From AP-15 sp963845735 (GTDB lineage: Bacteria; Pseudomonadota; Alphaproteobacteria; ATCC43930; CGMCC-115725), in assembly GCA_963845735.1 (NCBI GenBank), contig CAWJTR010000009.1, forward strand, positions 542,738 through 606,737: a DNA stretch of 64,000 bases. Reading direction: 5' to 3'. Made by a program: the position numbers and the translations under genes. Below are positions 27,201 through 35,536 of the stretch, in pieces. The notes under the pieces were generated by a model. The model had not been told where the DNA came from. It made no database searches and saw only the letters and a program-made list of their open reading frames with translations. Each line of letters begins with the position of its first letter. Position 1 is the first letter of the stretch.

Positions 27201-30192
27201 GCCGGTCAGGTCGATCGTGCCGGTGTTGGAATACCCGGTCGCCGTCACCGTGGTCGCCGTCGTCAGCCCGGTGTTGCCGATGCCGACCGTGCCGCTGTTG
27301 TTCAAGGTCTGGCCGATCGCCAGGCTGCTGCCCCCCGGGTCGCCGGGGAAAAAGCCCGACGGCGCGGCGTTGTCGACACCCAGAGTGCCGGCGTTGCTGA
27401 AGGTGGCGTTGACGACGCCGCCGGGGTTCAGCGAGATCGGCGTCGGATCGTTGCGCAGCGAGAACGTCGTGCCGCTGGCGATGCCGCCGACCGCGCCGCT
27501 GGCGAACTGCAGCAGCGCGTCGCCAAAGAGATTGACATTGCCCAACGTCGCCGGCGCCGGCCCGAGGATGTTCAGCGCCGCTTGTGCGGTGGTGCTGCCG
27601 GTCAGGTCGATCGTGCCGGTGTTGGAATACCCGGTCGCCGTCACCGTGGTCGCCGTCGTCAGCCCGGTGTTGCCGATGCCGACCGTGCCGCTGTTGTTCA
27701 AGGTCTGGCCGATCGCCAGGCTGCTGCCCCCCGGGTCGCCGGGGAAAAAGCCCGACGGCGCGGCGTTGTCGACACCCAGAGTGCCGGCGTTGCTGAAGGT
27801 GGCGTTGACGACGCCGCCGGGGTTCAGCGAGATCGGCGTCGGATCGTTGCGCAGCGAGAACGTCGTGCCGCTGGCGATGCCGCCGACCGCGCCGCTGGCG
27901 AACTGCAGCAGCGCGTCGCCAAAGAGATTGACATTGCCCAACGTCGCCGGCGCCGGCCCGAGGATGTTCAGCGCCGCTTGTGCGGTGGTGCTGCCGGTCA
28001 GGTCGATCGTGCCGGTGTTGGAATACCCGGTCGCCGTCACCGTGGTCGCCGTCGTCAGCCCGGTGTTGCCGATGCCGACCGTGCCGCTGTTGTTCAAGGT
28101 CTGGCCGATCGCCAGGCTGCTGCCCCCCGGGTCGCCGGGGAAAAAGCCCGACGGCGCGGCGTTGTCGACACCCAGAGTGCCGGCGTTGCTGAAGGTGGCG
28201 TTGACGACGCCGCCGGGGTTCAGCGAGATCGGCGTCGGATCGTTGCGCAGCGAGAACGTCGTGCCGCTGGCGATGCCGCCGACCGCGCCGCTGGCGAACT
28301 GCAGCAGCGCGTCGCCAAAGAGATTGACATTGCCCAACGTCGCCGGCGCCGGCCCGAGGATGTTCAGCGCCGCTTGTGCGGTGGTGCTGCCGGTCAGGTC
28401 GATCGTGCCGGTGTTGGAATACCCGGTCGCCGTCACCGTGGTCGCCGTCGTCAGCCCGGTGTTGCCGATGCCGACCGTGCCGCTGTTGTTCAAGGTCTGG
28501 CCGATCGCCAGGCTGCTGCCCCCCGGGTCGCCGGGGAAAAAGCCCGACGGCGCGGCGTTGTCGACACCCAGAGTGCCGGCGTTGCTGAAGGTGGCGTTGA
28601 CGACGCCGCCGGGGTTCAGCGAGATCGGCGTCGGATCGTTGCGCAGCGAGAACGTCGTGCCGCTGGCGATGCCGCCGACCGCGCCGCTGGCGAACTGCAG
28701 CAGCGCGTCGCCAAAGAGATTGACATTGCCCAACGTCGCCGGCGCCGGCCCGAGGATGTTCAGCGCCGCTTGTGCGGTGGTGCTGCCGGTCAGGTCGATC
28801 GTGCCGGTGTTGGAATACCCGGTCGCCGTCACCGTGGTCGCCGTCGTCAGCCCGGTGTTGCCGATGCCGACCGTGCCGCTGTTGTTCAAGGTCTGGCCGA
28901 TCGCCAGGCTGCTGCCCCCCGGGTCGCCGGGGAAAAAGCCCGACGGCGCGGCGTTGTCGACACCCAGAGTGCCGGCGTTGCTGAAGGTGGCGTTGACGAC
29001 GCCGCCGGGGTTCAGCGAGATCGGCGTCGGATCGTTGCGCAGCGAGAACGTCGTGCCGCTGGCGATGCCGCCGACCGCGCCGCTGGCGAACTGCAGCAGC
29101 GCGTCGCCAAAGAGATTGACATTGCCCAACGTCGCCGGCGCCGGCCCGAGGATGTTCAGCGCCGCTTGTGCGGTGGTGCTGCCGGTCAGGTCGATCGTGC
29201 CGGTGTTGGAATACCCGGTCGCCGTCACCGTGGTCGCCGTCGTCAGCCCGGTGTTGCCGATGCCGACCGTGCCGCTGTTGTTCAAGGTCTGGCCGATCGC
29301 CAGGCTGCTGCCCCCCGGGTCGCCGGGGAAAAAGCCCGACGGCGCGGCGTTGTCGACACCCAGAGTGCCGGCGTTGCTAAAGGTGGCGTTGACGACGCCG
29401 CCGGGGTTCAGCGAGATCGGCGTCGGATCGTTGCGCAGCGAGAACGTCGTGCCGCTGGCGATGCCGCCGACCGCGCCGCTGGCGAACTGCAGCAGCGCGT
29501 CGCCAAAGAGATTGACATTGCCCAACGTCGCCGGCGCCGGCCCGAGGATGTTCAGCGCCGCTTGTGCGGTGGTGCTGCCGGTCAGGTCGATCGTGCCGGT
29601 GTTGGAATACCCGGTCGCCGTCACCGTGGTCGCCGTCGTCAGCCCGGTGTTGCCGATGCCGACCGTGCCGCTGTTGTTCAAGGTCTGGCCGATCGCCAGG
29701 CTGCTGCCCCCCGGGTCGCCGGGGAAAAAGCCCGACGGCGCGGCGTTGTCGACACCCAGAGTGCCGGCGTTGCTAAGGCTTCCGGTCAGCGTCGCTGCCG
29801 TGCTTGCGCCGGTAAGTGTCCAAGCGCCGGGGCTGGTGATGGTGACCGAGCCGATCGTAATCGTCGTCGTCAATGTCGGGTCGCCGGTCGCGATCGTGGC
29901 ATCGTAGGTGTCGCCCGCAACCGGCTGGCCGTTATTTGGGAAGCGTGCTGTTGCAGTTCGACCAATCCGCCGTCGTCGTCCAATTATCGCTGGCGTCGGT
30001 CCAGGAGCAGGTGAATTGGGCGTAGGCGGCAGGTGTCCCAGCGAAGAGGAATGCGAAGACCGCCAGCGCGGCCGGCAGGAACCTGTCGCGTGACCGTCTC
30101 ACGCATTTCGCGGATGTGGCCCTCAAGCCGATGGGTGCACGGACCTGGGCAGAAGCGATCGAGATCGAGACTTGGCGCATGGTTCCCCCCAA
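24257..30192 (-). CDS. Giant repeat surface protein with PEP-CTERM anchor (about five frame breaks)
   Basis: Joined over frame breaks this is a secreted protein of about 1,975 residues. It starts at 30192 with a long signal peptide (FLPAALAVFAFLFAG, then AYA cut site). A surplus A in an AAA run near 29938 creates a stop; the next frame continues GQPVAGDTYDATIATGDP. Then come about 8.4 near-identical 132-residue repeats rich in G, N, T and S (for example TLNNSGTVGIGNTG), typical of beta-helix surface proteins. A pair of compensating breaks (about 26450 and 26335) follows. The C-terminal domain resembles 'choice-of-anchor' modules and ends VPEPGSIAVL, a one-base break near 24335, then LSGLFMLFFVV and arginines: a PEP-CTERM sorting signal. 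Processing needs an exosortase, which is not in this window. The exact stop is uncertain (about 24257). Confidence 0.75.
26452..29774. repeat. Tandem array, 396-bp unit, about 8.4 copies
   Basis: The same 396-bp sequence recurs head to tail, for example GTCACCGTGG at 26452, 26848 and every 396 bases after. The unit is 132 codons, so frame is kept in the PEP-CTERM gene. Copies looked identical by eye except small differences in the first copy (near 26466) and one base at 29379, which is synonymous on the coding strand (Phe TTC to TTT). Such uniformity implies recent amplification or gene conversion. Confidence 0.95.
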
Positions 30193-30937
30193 AAATCTTC
30201 GTTGGGGCTTGTCGCGCCGGGAGTTTCACTGAGCGTCCGGCTCGCCCCTTTGCCCAATATCTTAAGCAGAATTCGTGCCAATCTCCCTAATATGCTGATT
30301 AAATGGGCCATTTCGGGGGGCGGCTGATGTTAAGGTTACCGATTTATGACTTTTTTTTGACATTTTGTAAAAATTTCCGACAACGGATCTAAGCAGTTGT
30401 TACCTGTTTTAGTATCCTCAGCTTAAATCCGAATTTGCGATGCTCTTATGGGATGCGGCTGCTCATTTTAAGCTTAACGTAACAAATTTATGTCAGATTT
30501 TCCGACGCTGGCGAGTCGCGCCCGCAACCTAATCTTTCGCTAGTCGCCGGCATGTCCGGCGCGCGCGCACCGCTCGTGGCGCAGGCGCGTTCAGCACTGT
30601 CGGGCAGGGCCCGAGCGTGCCGGCGACTTCACCCGGAGCCGTGCAGCAGCCGCGGGTCCTCGAAGCGCGAGACCGGCTGGCCGATGCCGTATTTGGTCAT
30701 ATTCGGGATCCCAGTTCGTTTTGCACAACACCGTCTAAGCAAACGGTGTGAGCGCAAGATGCGATTTCCCTCTTCGCCGCATCGCGGGGGAGAGGGAGGG
30801 GACCCGTCGCGCGAGCGATGGGGAGGGTGAGGTGGTCTTCCGACAGCTCAGGCGGTGCGCCGCCACCCACCTCACCCCGGCCCTCTCCCCCCGCAAGCGG
30901 GCGGAGAGGGAGCGTTCGTGCGCTATCCTGGACTTGC
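30193..30937. other. Long intergenic region with AT-rich promoter zone and REP-like palindromes
   Basis: About 745 bases. 30300-30520 is strikingly AT-rich (runs such as TTTTTTTT near 30350) and is the likely promoter/regulatory zone of the minus-strand PEP-CTERM gene. 30770-30920 holds GC-rich extragenic palindromes of the CCTCTCCC...GGGAGAGG type (near 30783-30795 and 30880-30912), a common dispersed repeat in alphaproteobacteria. No protein-coding gene is recognised. Confidence 0.5.
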
Positions 30938-31882
30938 TCAGGGCGAGGCGTGGCCCATGAAGATCGCCGGGATCGGCTGGCCCCACGGGCCGCCGGCGCC
31001 GGCGCCGCGCTCCAGGCGATTGGGCGGAGTGCTGGCGTTCAGCACGTCGGTGTCGGCCCAGTGCTCGTGCACCCGGCCCCACGGATCGGCCCAGTAATCG
31101 AACAGCTGGCTGCCGATCAGATGGCGGCCGATGCCCCACATATGCTGATAGCCCTTTTTCTCAAGCTGCTCGTGGCCGGCCATCACGTCGTCGATGTCGG
31201 CCGCCTCGTAGGACAGATGGTTGAGCCCGCTCTTGTCGCCGCGAATGCAGAAGAATGCATGGTGGTCGACATAGTCGTCGCCGCGGTCGAGCCGGTTGAA
31301 CGAGCCGACGACATTGTTCGGGTCGCCGGCGTAAAACTCGTCCGAGCAGCGGAAGCCGAGCATCTCGCGATACCAGCCGAGCGTCTTCTCGAAATTCTTG
31401 CTCATCACGACAAAATGGCCGAGCCGCTTGATGTGCGAAGGGCCGGGATCGACCCGGAACAACTCGCCCTTGCGCCGGTATTTGTCCTCGCCGGAATTGA
31501 CCTTCGGGCGATGCACCGGGATCGGAGCGAGCATCTGCATGCCGTGGACGACTTCGACCTGGTAGCCGTCGGGGTCGGTCAGGCGGACCCGCTTGCCGCC
31601 GCCCGGCTCGTCGATGTCCTCGATCTTCGAGGCGCCCTCGACCCGCGCCACCCGCTCGAGGTCTTCCATGCCGGCGGCATGAACCGCGATGCCGACATAG
31701 CGCGGCTCGCCGAGTTCGGTGACGTGGAGGTGGTGCGGCGCATCGGTGCCGCGCATGTAGAGCGCGGTTTTGGTCCGGTCGGCGCGAACCATCCCGAAAT
31801 CGGTCAGAAATTCTTCCTGCTTGTCGAGATCGGGCGAGCGCAGCCGCCCATAAGCGAGATCGAAGGCTTTGATTACCGGCAT
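30938..31882 (-). CDS. Extradiol (catechol 2,3-dioxygenase-like) VOC protein
   Basis: A 314-residue two-domain VOC protein, the usual length of type I extradiol dioxygenases. The C-terminal domain carries the iron ligands: histidine in KRLGHFVVMS, histidine in GLNHLSYEA and glutamate in RVHEHWADT. The N-terminal domain lacks these ligands, as expected. It should open an aromatic ring between or next to two hydroxyls with Fe(II) and O2. There are no adjacent ring-cleavage pathway genes, so the substrate is open. ATG 31882 is preceded by a GGGAGAG ribosome site. Confidence 0.88.
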   Translation of the reverse strand: MPVIKAFDLAYGRLRSPDLDKQEEFLTDFGMVRADRTKTALYMRGTDAPHHLHVTELGEPRYVGIAVHAAGMEDLERVARVEGASKIEDIDEPGGGKRVRLTDPDGYQVEVVHGMQMLAPIPVHRPKVNSGEDKYRRKGELFRVDPGPSHIKRLGHFVVMSKNFEKTLGWYREMLGFRCSDEFYAGDPNNVVGSFNRLDRGDDYVDHHAFFCIRGDKSGLNHLSYEAADIDDVMAGHEQLEKKGYQHMWGIGRHLIGSQLFDYWADPWGRVHEHWADTDVLNASTPPNRLERGAGAGGPWGQPIPAIFMGHASP

Positions 31883-32003
31883 GACACTCTCCCTGAAACA
31901 GACTGTCGGACGATCTTAGGACATTCGGCCGGCCCGCGCTACTTCGCGCGCCACCGATCATCCATTCTCGACACGCCGACTCAGGCAATGCTATCCCGGG
32001 CCA

Positions 32004-32327
32004 ATGGCTTGGATCTTCATCCTGTTCGCCGATTTGTTCGAAATCGCCTGGCCTTTCGTATTGAAATGGTCAGCGCCGCTGTCGAGATGGGCGCCGCTGT
32101 TTGTGGTGATCATTTTCGCTATTCCGGCCAACTTCCTGTTGGCCGAAGCCGTCAAGCGGCTGCCGGCGGCGACGGTTTACGCCACCTTTGTCGGCATCGG
32201 AACCGCGGGGACGGCGATCGTCGGCATCGCATTTTTCGGCGAGAGCACCAATCTCGGCCGCGTCTGTTCCCTGCTGCTGATCGCCGCCGGTCTGGTCGGC
32301 TTGCGGGTCTTTTCCGTCGCGGAGTGA
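32004..32327 (+). CDS. Small multidrug resistance (SMR) protein, SugE/Gdx type
   Basis: 107 residues with four transmembrane helices. The invariant membrane glutamate is in DLFEIAWPF, helix 1. Family features AVKRLPAATVYATFVGIGT and FFGESTNLGR follow. SMR proteins export small cations as dimers using protons; the Gdx/SugE branch exports guanidinium, other branches drugs. No guanidine riboswitch was recognised upstream. It is a single gene between a divergent VOC gene and a RutE-like gene. Confidence 0.88.
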   Translation: MAWIFILFADLFEIAWPFVLKWSAPLSRWAPLFVVIIFAIPANFLLAEAVKRLPAATVYATFVGIGTAGTAIVGIAFFGESTNLGRVCSLLLIAAGLVGLRVFSVAE

Positions 32328-32497
32328 TAAACCTTCTCAGACTGGAGCCACTTCTCGGCCGCGGATATTGCTTGTGTTAGGGCCGTGATGCTGACTTTCG
32401 ACGACTTCGTCATTTGCAGGGAGCGATCCGGCGGCATGGGGACATTCGGCCAGCGCATCCAGCCCGAAACCACGAGCCGCGTCGAGGCGCTGCCCGC

Positions 32498-33085
32498 GTG
32501 ACGCCGATCACGGCGGAGGCGCTGGCGACGTTGTTCGGCGAGGCGCGAACCTTCACCAGATGGCAGGATCGTCCGGTGCCGGATGACGCCGTCGAAGCCG
32601 CTCTCGTCATGGCGCAGCTCGGGCCGACCAGCGGCAATTGCCAGCCGATGCGGCTCGTTCTGGTGCGCAGCCCGGCCGGCAAGGAGCGGCTGTTGCCCTG
32701 CGTCTCGGCCGGGAATTTCGAGAAGGTGCGGACCGCCCCGGTGACTGTGATTGTCGCTTATGATCGTGAATTCTACGACCATCTGCCGCGCCTCTATCCG
32801 CATACCGACGCGCGCAGCTGGTTCACGACCGACGCGGCGCTGGCGCTCGAGACCGCGTTTCGCAACGGCTCGCTGCAGGGCGCCTACCTGATCCTGGCGT
32901 TACGCGCGCAGGGGCTCGATTGCGGGCCGATGTCGGGATTTGATGCAGCCAAGGTCGACGCCGCATTTTTTCCTGAGGGCCGCTATCGCAGCAACTTCCT
33001 GCTGAACATCGGCTATGGCGACCGTGGGAGCCTGCGGCCGCGCCTGCCCCGTCTAGGCTTTGCCGAGGTTGCTCGCTGGGCCTGA
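32498..33085 (+). CDS. Nitroreductase-like malonic semialdehyde reductase, RutE/HadB family
   Basis: A 195-residue FMN-dependent nitroreductase-fold enzyme. Signature segments are ARTFTRWQDRPVPDDAVEAA, GPTSGNCQPMR, and LDCGPMSGFDAAKVDAAFF, as in RutE. It would reduce malonic semialdehyde or another small carbonyl with NAD(P)H. GTG 32498 was chosen: upstream residues in frame are not conserved, and a 37-codon open frame (32388-32501) ends in a four-base GTGA overlap with it. The rest of the rut pyrimidine pathway is absent. Confidence 0.82.
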   Translation: MTPITAEALATLFGEARTFTRWQDRPVPDDAVEAALVMAQLGPTSGNCQPMRLVLVRSPAGKERLLPCVSAGNFEKVRTAPVTVIVAYDREFYDHLPRLYPHTDARSWFTTDAALALETAFRNGSLQGAYLILALRAQGLDCGPMSGFDAAKVDAAFFPEGRYRSNFLLNIGYGDRGSLRPRLPRLGFAEVARWA

Positions 33086-33106
33086 ACAGGAGCGCGCTCC
33101 ACGCGA

Positions 33107-33268
33107 TCACTGGCCGATGCTCAACGCTCCCGGCAGGGCGCTTAGATAGCCCGCACTGTCCCACACCGGTGACACAGCGAGCGCTATGCTCAGCAATGCG
33201 GTCGCGATAACCGTCATAATCCACGCCTTGGTCAGCGCCTGGAGCGCCTTGTCGTTCATACCCGGCAT
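33107..33268 (-). CDS. Short putative membrane protein
   Basis: 53 residues from ATG 33268 with one hydrophobic stretch (AWIMTVIATALLSIALAV). No family recognised and no strong ribosome site. It may be a real small membrane protein or chance; it is convergent with the RutE-like gene. Confidence 0.35.
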   Translation of the reverse strand: MPGMNDKALQALTKAWIMTVIATALLSIALAVSPVWDSAGYLSALPGALSIGQ

Positions 33269-33890
33269 CCGGACCCTCGACATCGTCGGCCGTGGGGAGG
33301 CTCCCACCGGGATCATTGTCGCGATGTTGTTTGATTTTTAGTGTGGGGGAGCTCACAGAGGGGCCAGAATCTGCACGCGAAATCGCTTTTCGGGCCGGTC
33401 GAAACCGGCGCGAGGCAGCCGCGGAGCGACCCGGCTCGGGCGGGCGAACTCCTCGGCGGTTCGAGAGAAATCTGGAAAACTAAACCGCCGCTTCGCGCAG
33501 GTTCCGACACTTCGTTAGCAAATGTTAAAGATTTATGTTTTTAGGGCCGCCGATCTCCCTTTGACGGTTTGAAGGACATCATGTCTTTCAAAGGAGACAT
33601 CGCACATGTGAAGAATAGAAATTAACGTTCCGAGAAACCCGGTTAGGACGGTTGGGCGGTCCCTAGCTGAACCGGCAAAAGGCGTTCGACGAGAAAGTGC
33701 ACGGACGGGTTGACAGGGTCGATTTACCCTGTTTAGCTTACGTTGTTCCTCCCTGTCCTACCCGGATGCGTCGGCAACAATCCGGGACGACACCGATCTC
33801 ATCCCTCAGCCCATCCAATATCTTGGTATGGCGACACGCTGATTGTTGCCTGCGGCCGGGGGATGCCCAACAAGAAGGAGACGACGCCGG
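33269..33890. other. Intergenic region upstream of rlpA
   Basis: About 620 bases with no recognisable gene. It includes a near-perfect palindrome at 33568-33592 (listed separately). The segment 33720-33880 precedes the RlpA start and may hold its promoter. Confidence 0.35.
33568..33592. promoter_or_regulatory. 25-bp near-perfect palindrome
   Basis: TTTGAAGGACAT, one base, then ATGTCTTTCAAA: 12-base arms with one G-T mismatch around a single central base. No T-run follows, so it is not a simple terminator. The tight symmetry suggests a protein-binding operator; the regulator is unknown. The nearest downstream gene is rlpA at 33891. Confidence 0.4.
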
Positions 33891-34559
33891 ATGCCCTTGC
33901 GTCAGACGATCGGCATTTCCCTTGCCCTGTTGATGGCCTCCGCCGGCGCGATGGCCAAAACGGTGGAGAAGAGCACCTCCCACCATCCTGCCTCACCCGC
34001 CAACTTCGAACCGGAACAATCAGAAAATCGCCCCGGAAAAGCCCGCGCTCCGCATCGGGTCGCACACGCCCGCGCAACGATGCGGGCGGCCTTTCGCCAC
34101 GGCGGGCGGGCCCACTATCAGCACCTGGCTTCGCGGCTCTTCGCCGAGGCTGGCGGCAATCTGTTCAATCCCGATTGGGGTCCGATGCATCCAGCCGGGA
34201 CATCGGAGATCGGACAAGCGGCCTGGTACGGCCTGGTCGGCAATCGCACCTCGAGCGGCGAACCGCTCGACACGGTCACCCCCACCGCAGCGCATCGCTC
34301 ACTGCCGCTCGGCTCCTGCGCCAAGGTGGTCAGTCTCGACACCGGCCGCTCGGTGATCGTCAAAATCAATGATCGCGGCCCCTATAATCGCCGCTTCATC
34401 ATCGATTTGTCGCCACGCGCCGCCGAGGAGTTAGGGATGAGGCAAGCCGGGGTAGCGGCCGTCGCGGTCCAGCCTCTGGCGGCCGGGGCGGCCGCCAGCG
34501 CCACAGCAAATCCAACTCTCGCCGCCTATCGAGGCGGGGGCGCCAGCGCGGTGCGTTAA
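33891..34559 (+). CDS. rlpA: RlpA family septal ring lytic transglycosylase/lipoprotein-like
   Basis: A 222-residue exported protein. Signal peptide: MPLRQTIGISLALLMASAGA. The double-psi beta-barrel is near residues 110-200: GQAAWYGLVGNRTSSGEPLD, LPLGSCAKVV, and VKINDRGPYNRRFIIDLS, with the catalytic aspartate in NDRGPY. RlpA cleaves peptide-free glycan at the septum. The SPOR domain common in long RlpA is absent; short forms are frequent in alphaproteobacteria. ATG 33891 has AAGGAG upstream. The signal has no lipobox cysteine, so this one is probably soluble in the periplasm. Confidence 0.85.
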   Translation: MPLRQTIGISLALLMASAGAMAKTVEKSTSHHPASPANFEPEQSENRPGKARAPHRVAHARATMRAAFRHGGRAHYQHLASRLFAEAGGNLFNPDWGPMHPAGTSEIGQAAWYGLVGNRTSSGEPLDTVTPTAAHRSLPLGSCAKVVSLDTGRSVIVKINDRGPYNRRFIIDLSPRAAEELGMRQAGVAAVAVQPLAAGAAASATANPTLAAYRGGGASAVR

Positions 34560-34851
34560 CCCTTCGGCGAGCGAGGCGGCCGCCGACCATATCGCGCCGC
34601 CGGCCTATCGCTCTCTCGGGTATCCCGCCGGTCGTGGCAATAATGTGATCGCGAGGCTCCCTTCGGCGCCCGGGTGATTGGGCGCCGATTTGCCCTCCCC
34701 GTGCGGTGACCGCTGTAAATCAGAATTGGTCCGGGATAAACTCGATCAAATTCGGGCTATGCGGGTGACCGGCCAAGCCGCTTCTGCATTACGACTTTTT
34801 GTCGATGCCGCGGCCCGATGCGCCTGACAACTGCGGGAAATGCGGGCTCAG
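34560..34851. other. Intergenic upstream of cofC
   Basis: About 290 bases between rlpA and the F420 genes. No gene recognised; it should contain the cofC-fbiC promoter. Confidence 0.3.
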
Positions 34852-35523
34852 ATGGATTTGTGGGCGGTCGTGCCGGTCAAGGAGCGGGATCGGGCCAAGG
34901 AACGCCTCGCCCCACTGCTGCCGCCCGAGATGCGCCAGTCGCTCGCTTTGGCGATGCTCGAAGATGTGCTGACGGCCTTGGCTTCCGCTGCGGACCTCGC
35001 CGGCCTCCTCGTCGTCACCGTCGACCCGTCCGCGCGCCAGCTGGCCTTACGCTACGGTGCGCGCCTCGTCGAAGACGGCGCCCGTGACGGCCATACCGGC
35101 GCCGTCACCGCGGCGATGCGGATGCTCGCGGCCGAAGGGCGCGCGGGCATGCTGACCTTGCCCGGCGACGTCCCGCTCGTCACCGCCGACGAGATCGGCC
35201 AGCTGGTTGCCGCGCACCGCCCGGCGCCCGCATTCACGATCGTTCCGTCGCATGACGAGGGCGGCTCGAACGCGATCCTATGCTCGCCGCCCGACGCGGT
35301 GCCGCTGCGTTTTGGCGTCGACAGCTTTTTCCCGCATCTGCGGGCCGCCGAAGCGCGAGGCATAAGGCCGACCGTGCTGCGTCTGCCGGGGATCGCCCTC
35401 GACATTGACAATCCCGAGGATCTCGCCGCCTTTGCGCTTCAGCCATCGCGCACGCGCACGCGCGCATTCCTGGCCGAGAATGCTATGTTGCCGCCATTGC
35501 TGCGCGCCGGGGAGCGCCTGTAG
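34852..35523 (+). CDS. cofC: CofC-type guanylyltransferase of coenzyme F420 synthesis
   Basis: A 223-residue nucleotidyltransferase that activates phospholactate or, in other bacteria, phosphoenolpyruvate or 3-phosphoglycerate with GTP, providing the side chain precursor of F420. The N-terminus WAVVPVKERDRAKERLAPLL is the family's GTP loop; TLPGDVPLVTADEI carries the metal aspartate; SNAILCSPPDAVPLRFG and the GIALDIDNPEDLA end complete the pattern. ATG 34852 is used; ATG 34840 is an alternative. It lies 13 bases before the FO synthase gene, so the two form an operon. Confidence 0.88.
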   Translation: MDLWAVVPVKERDRAKERLAPLLPPEMRQSLALAMLEDVLTALASAADLAGLLVVTVDPSARQLALRYGARLVEDGARDGHTGAVTAAMRMLAAEGRAGMLTLPGDVPLVTADEIGQLVAAHRPAPAFTIVPSHDEGGSNAILCSPPDAVPLRFGVDSFFPHLRAAEARGIRPTVLRLPGIALDIDNPEDLAAFALQPSRTRTRAFLAENAMLPPLLRAGERL

Positions 35524-35536
35524 GAGAGTTTTGGGA

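Noticed and set aside
26452..29774. CRISPR-like array
   Set aside because: The unit is 396 bp without unique spacers and it is coding; this is a protein repeat.
26397..30014. Two plus-strand open frames of more than 1,100 codons across the repeat array
   Set aside because: They are antisense shadows: a repeat of 396 bases (divisible by three) free of stops in one copy stays open in all copies. Their products are low-complexity (Arg/Ala or Pro/Val rich) and have no start or ribosome context, while the minus frame has signal peptide and sorting tail.
31900..32003. Guanidine riboswitch before the SMR gene
   Set aside because: The leader is short and I do not see the conserved ACGR/GG motifs of the known guanidine aptamers.
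32388..32501. 37-codon open frame ending in GTGA overlap with the RutE-like gene
   Set aside because: The overlap is suggestive of coupling, but no ribosome site, homology or conserved pattern supports a real peptide.
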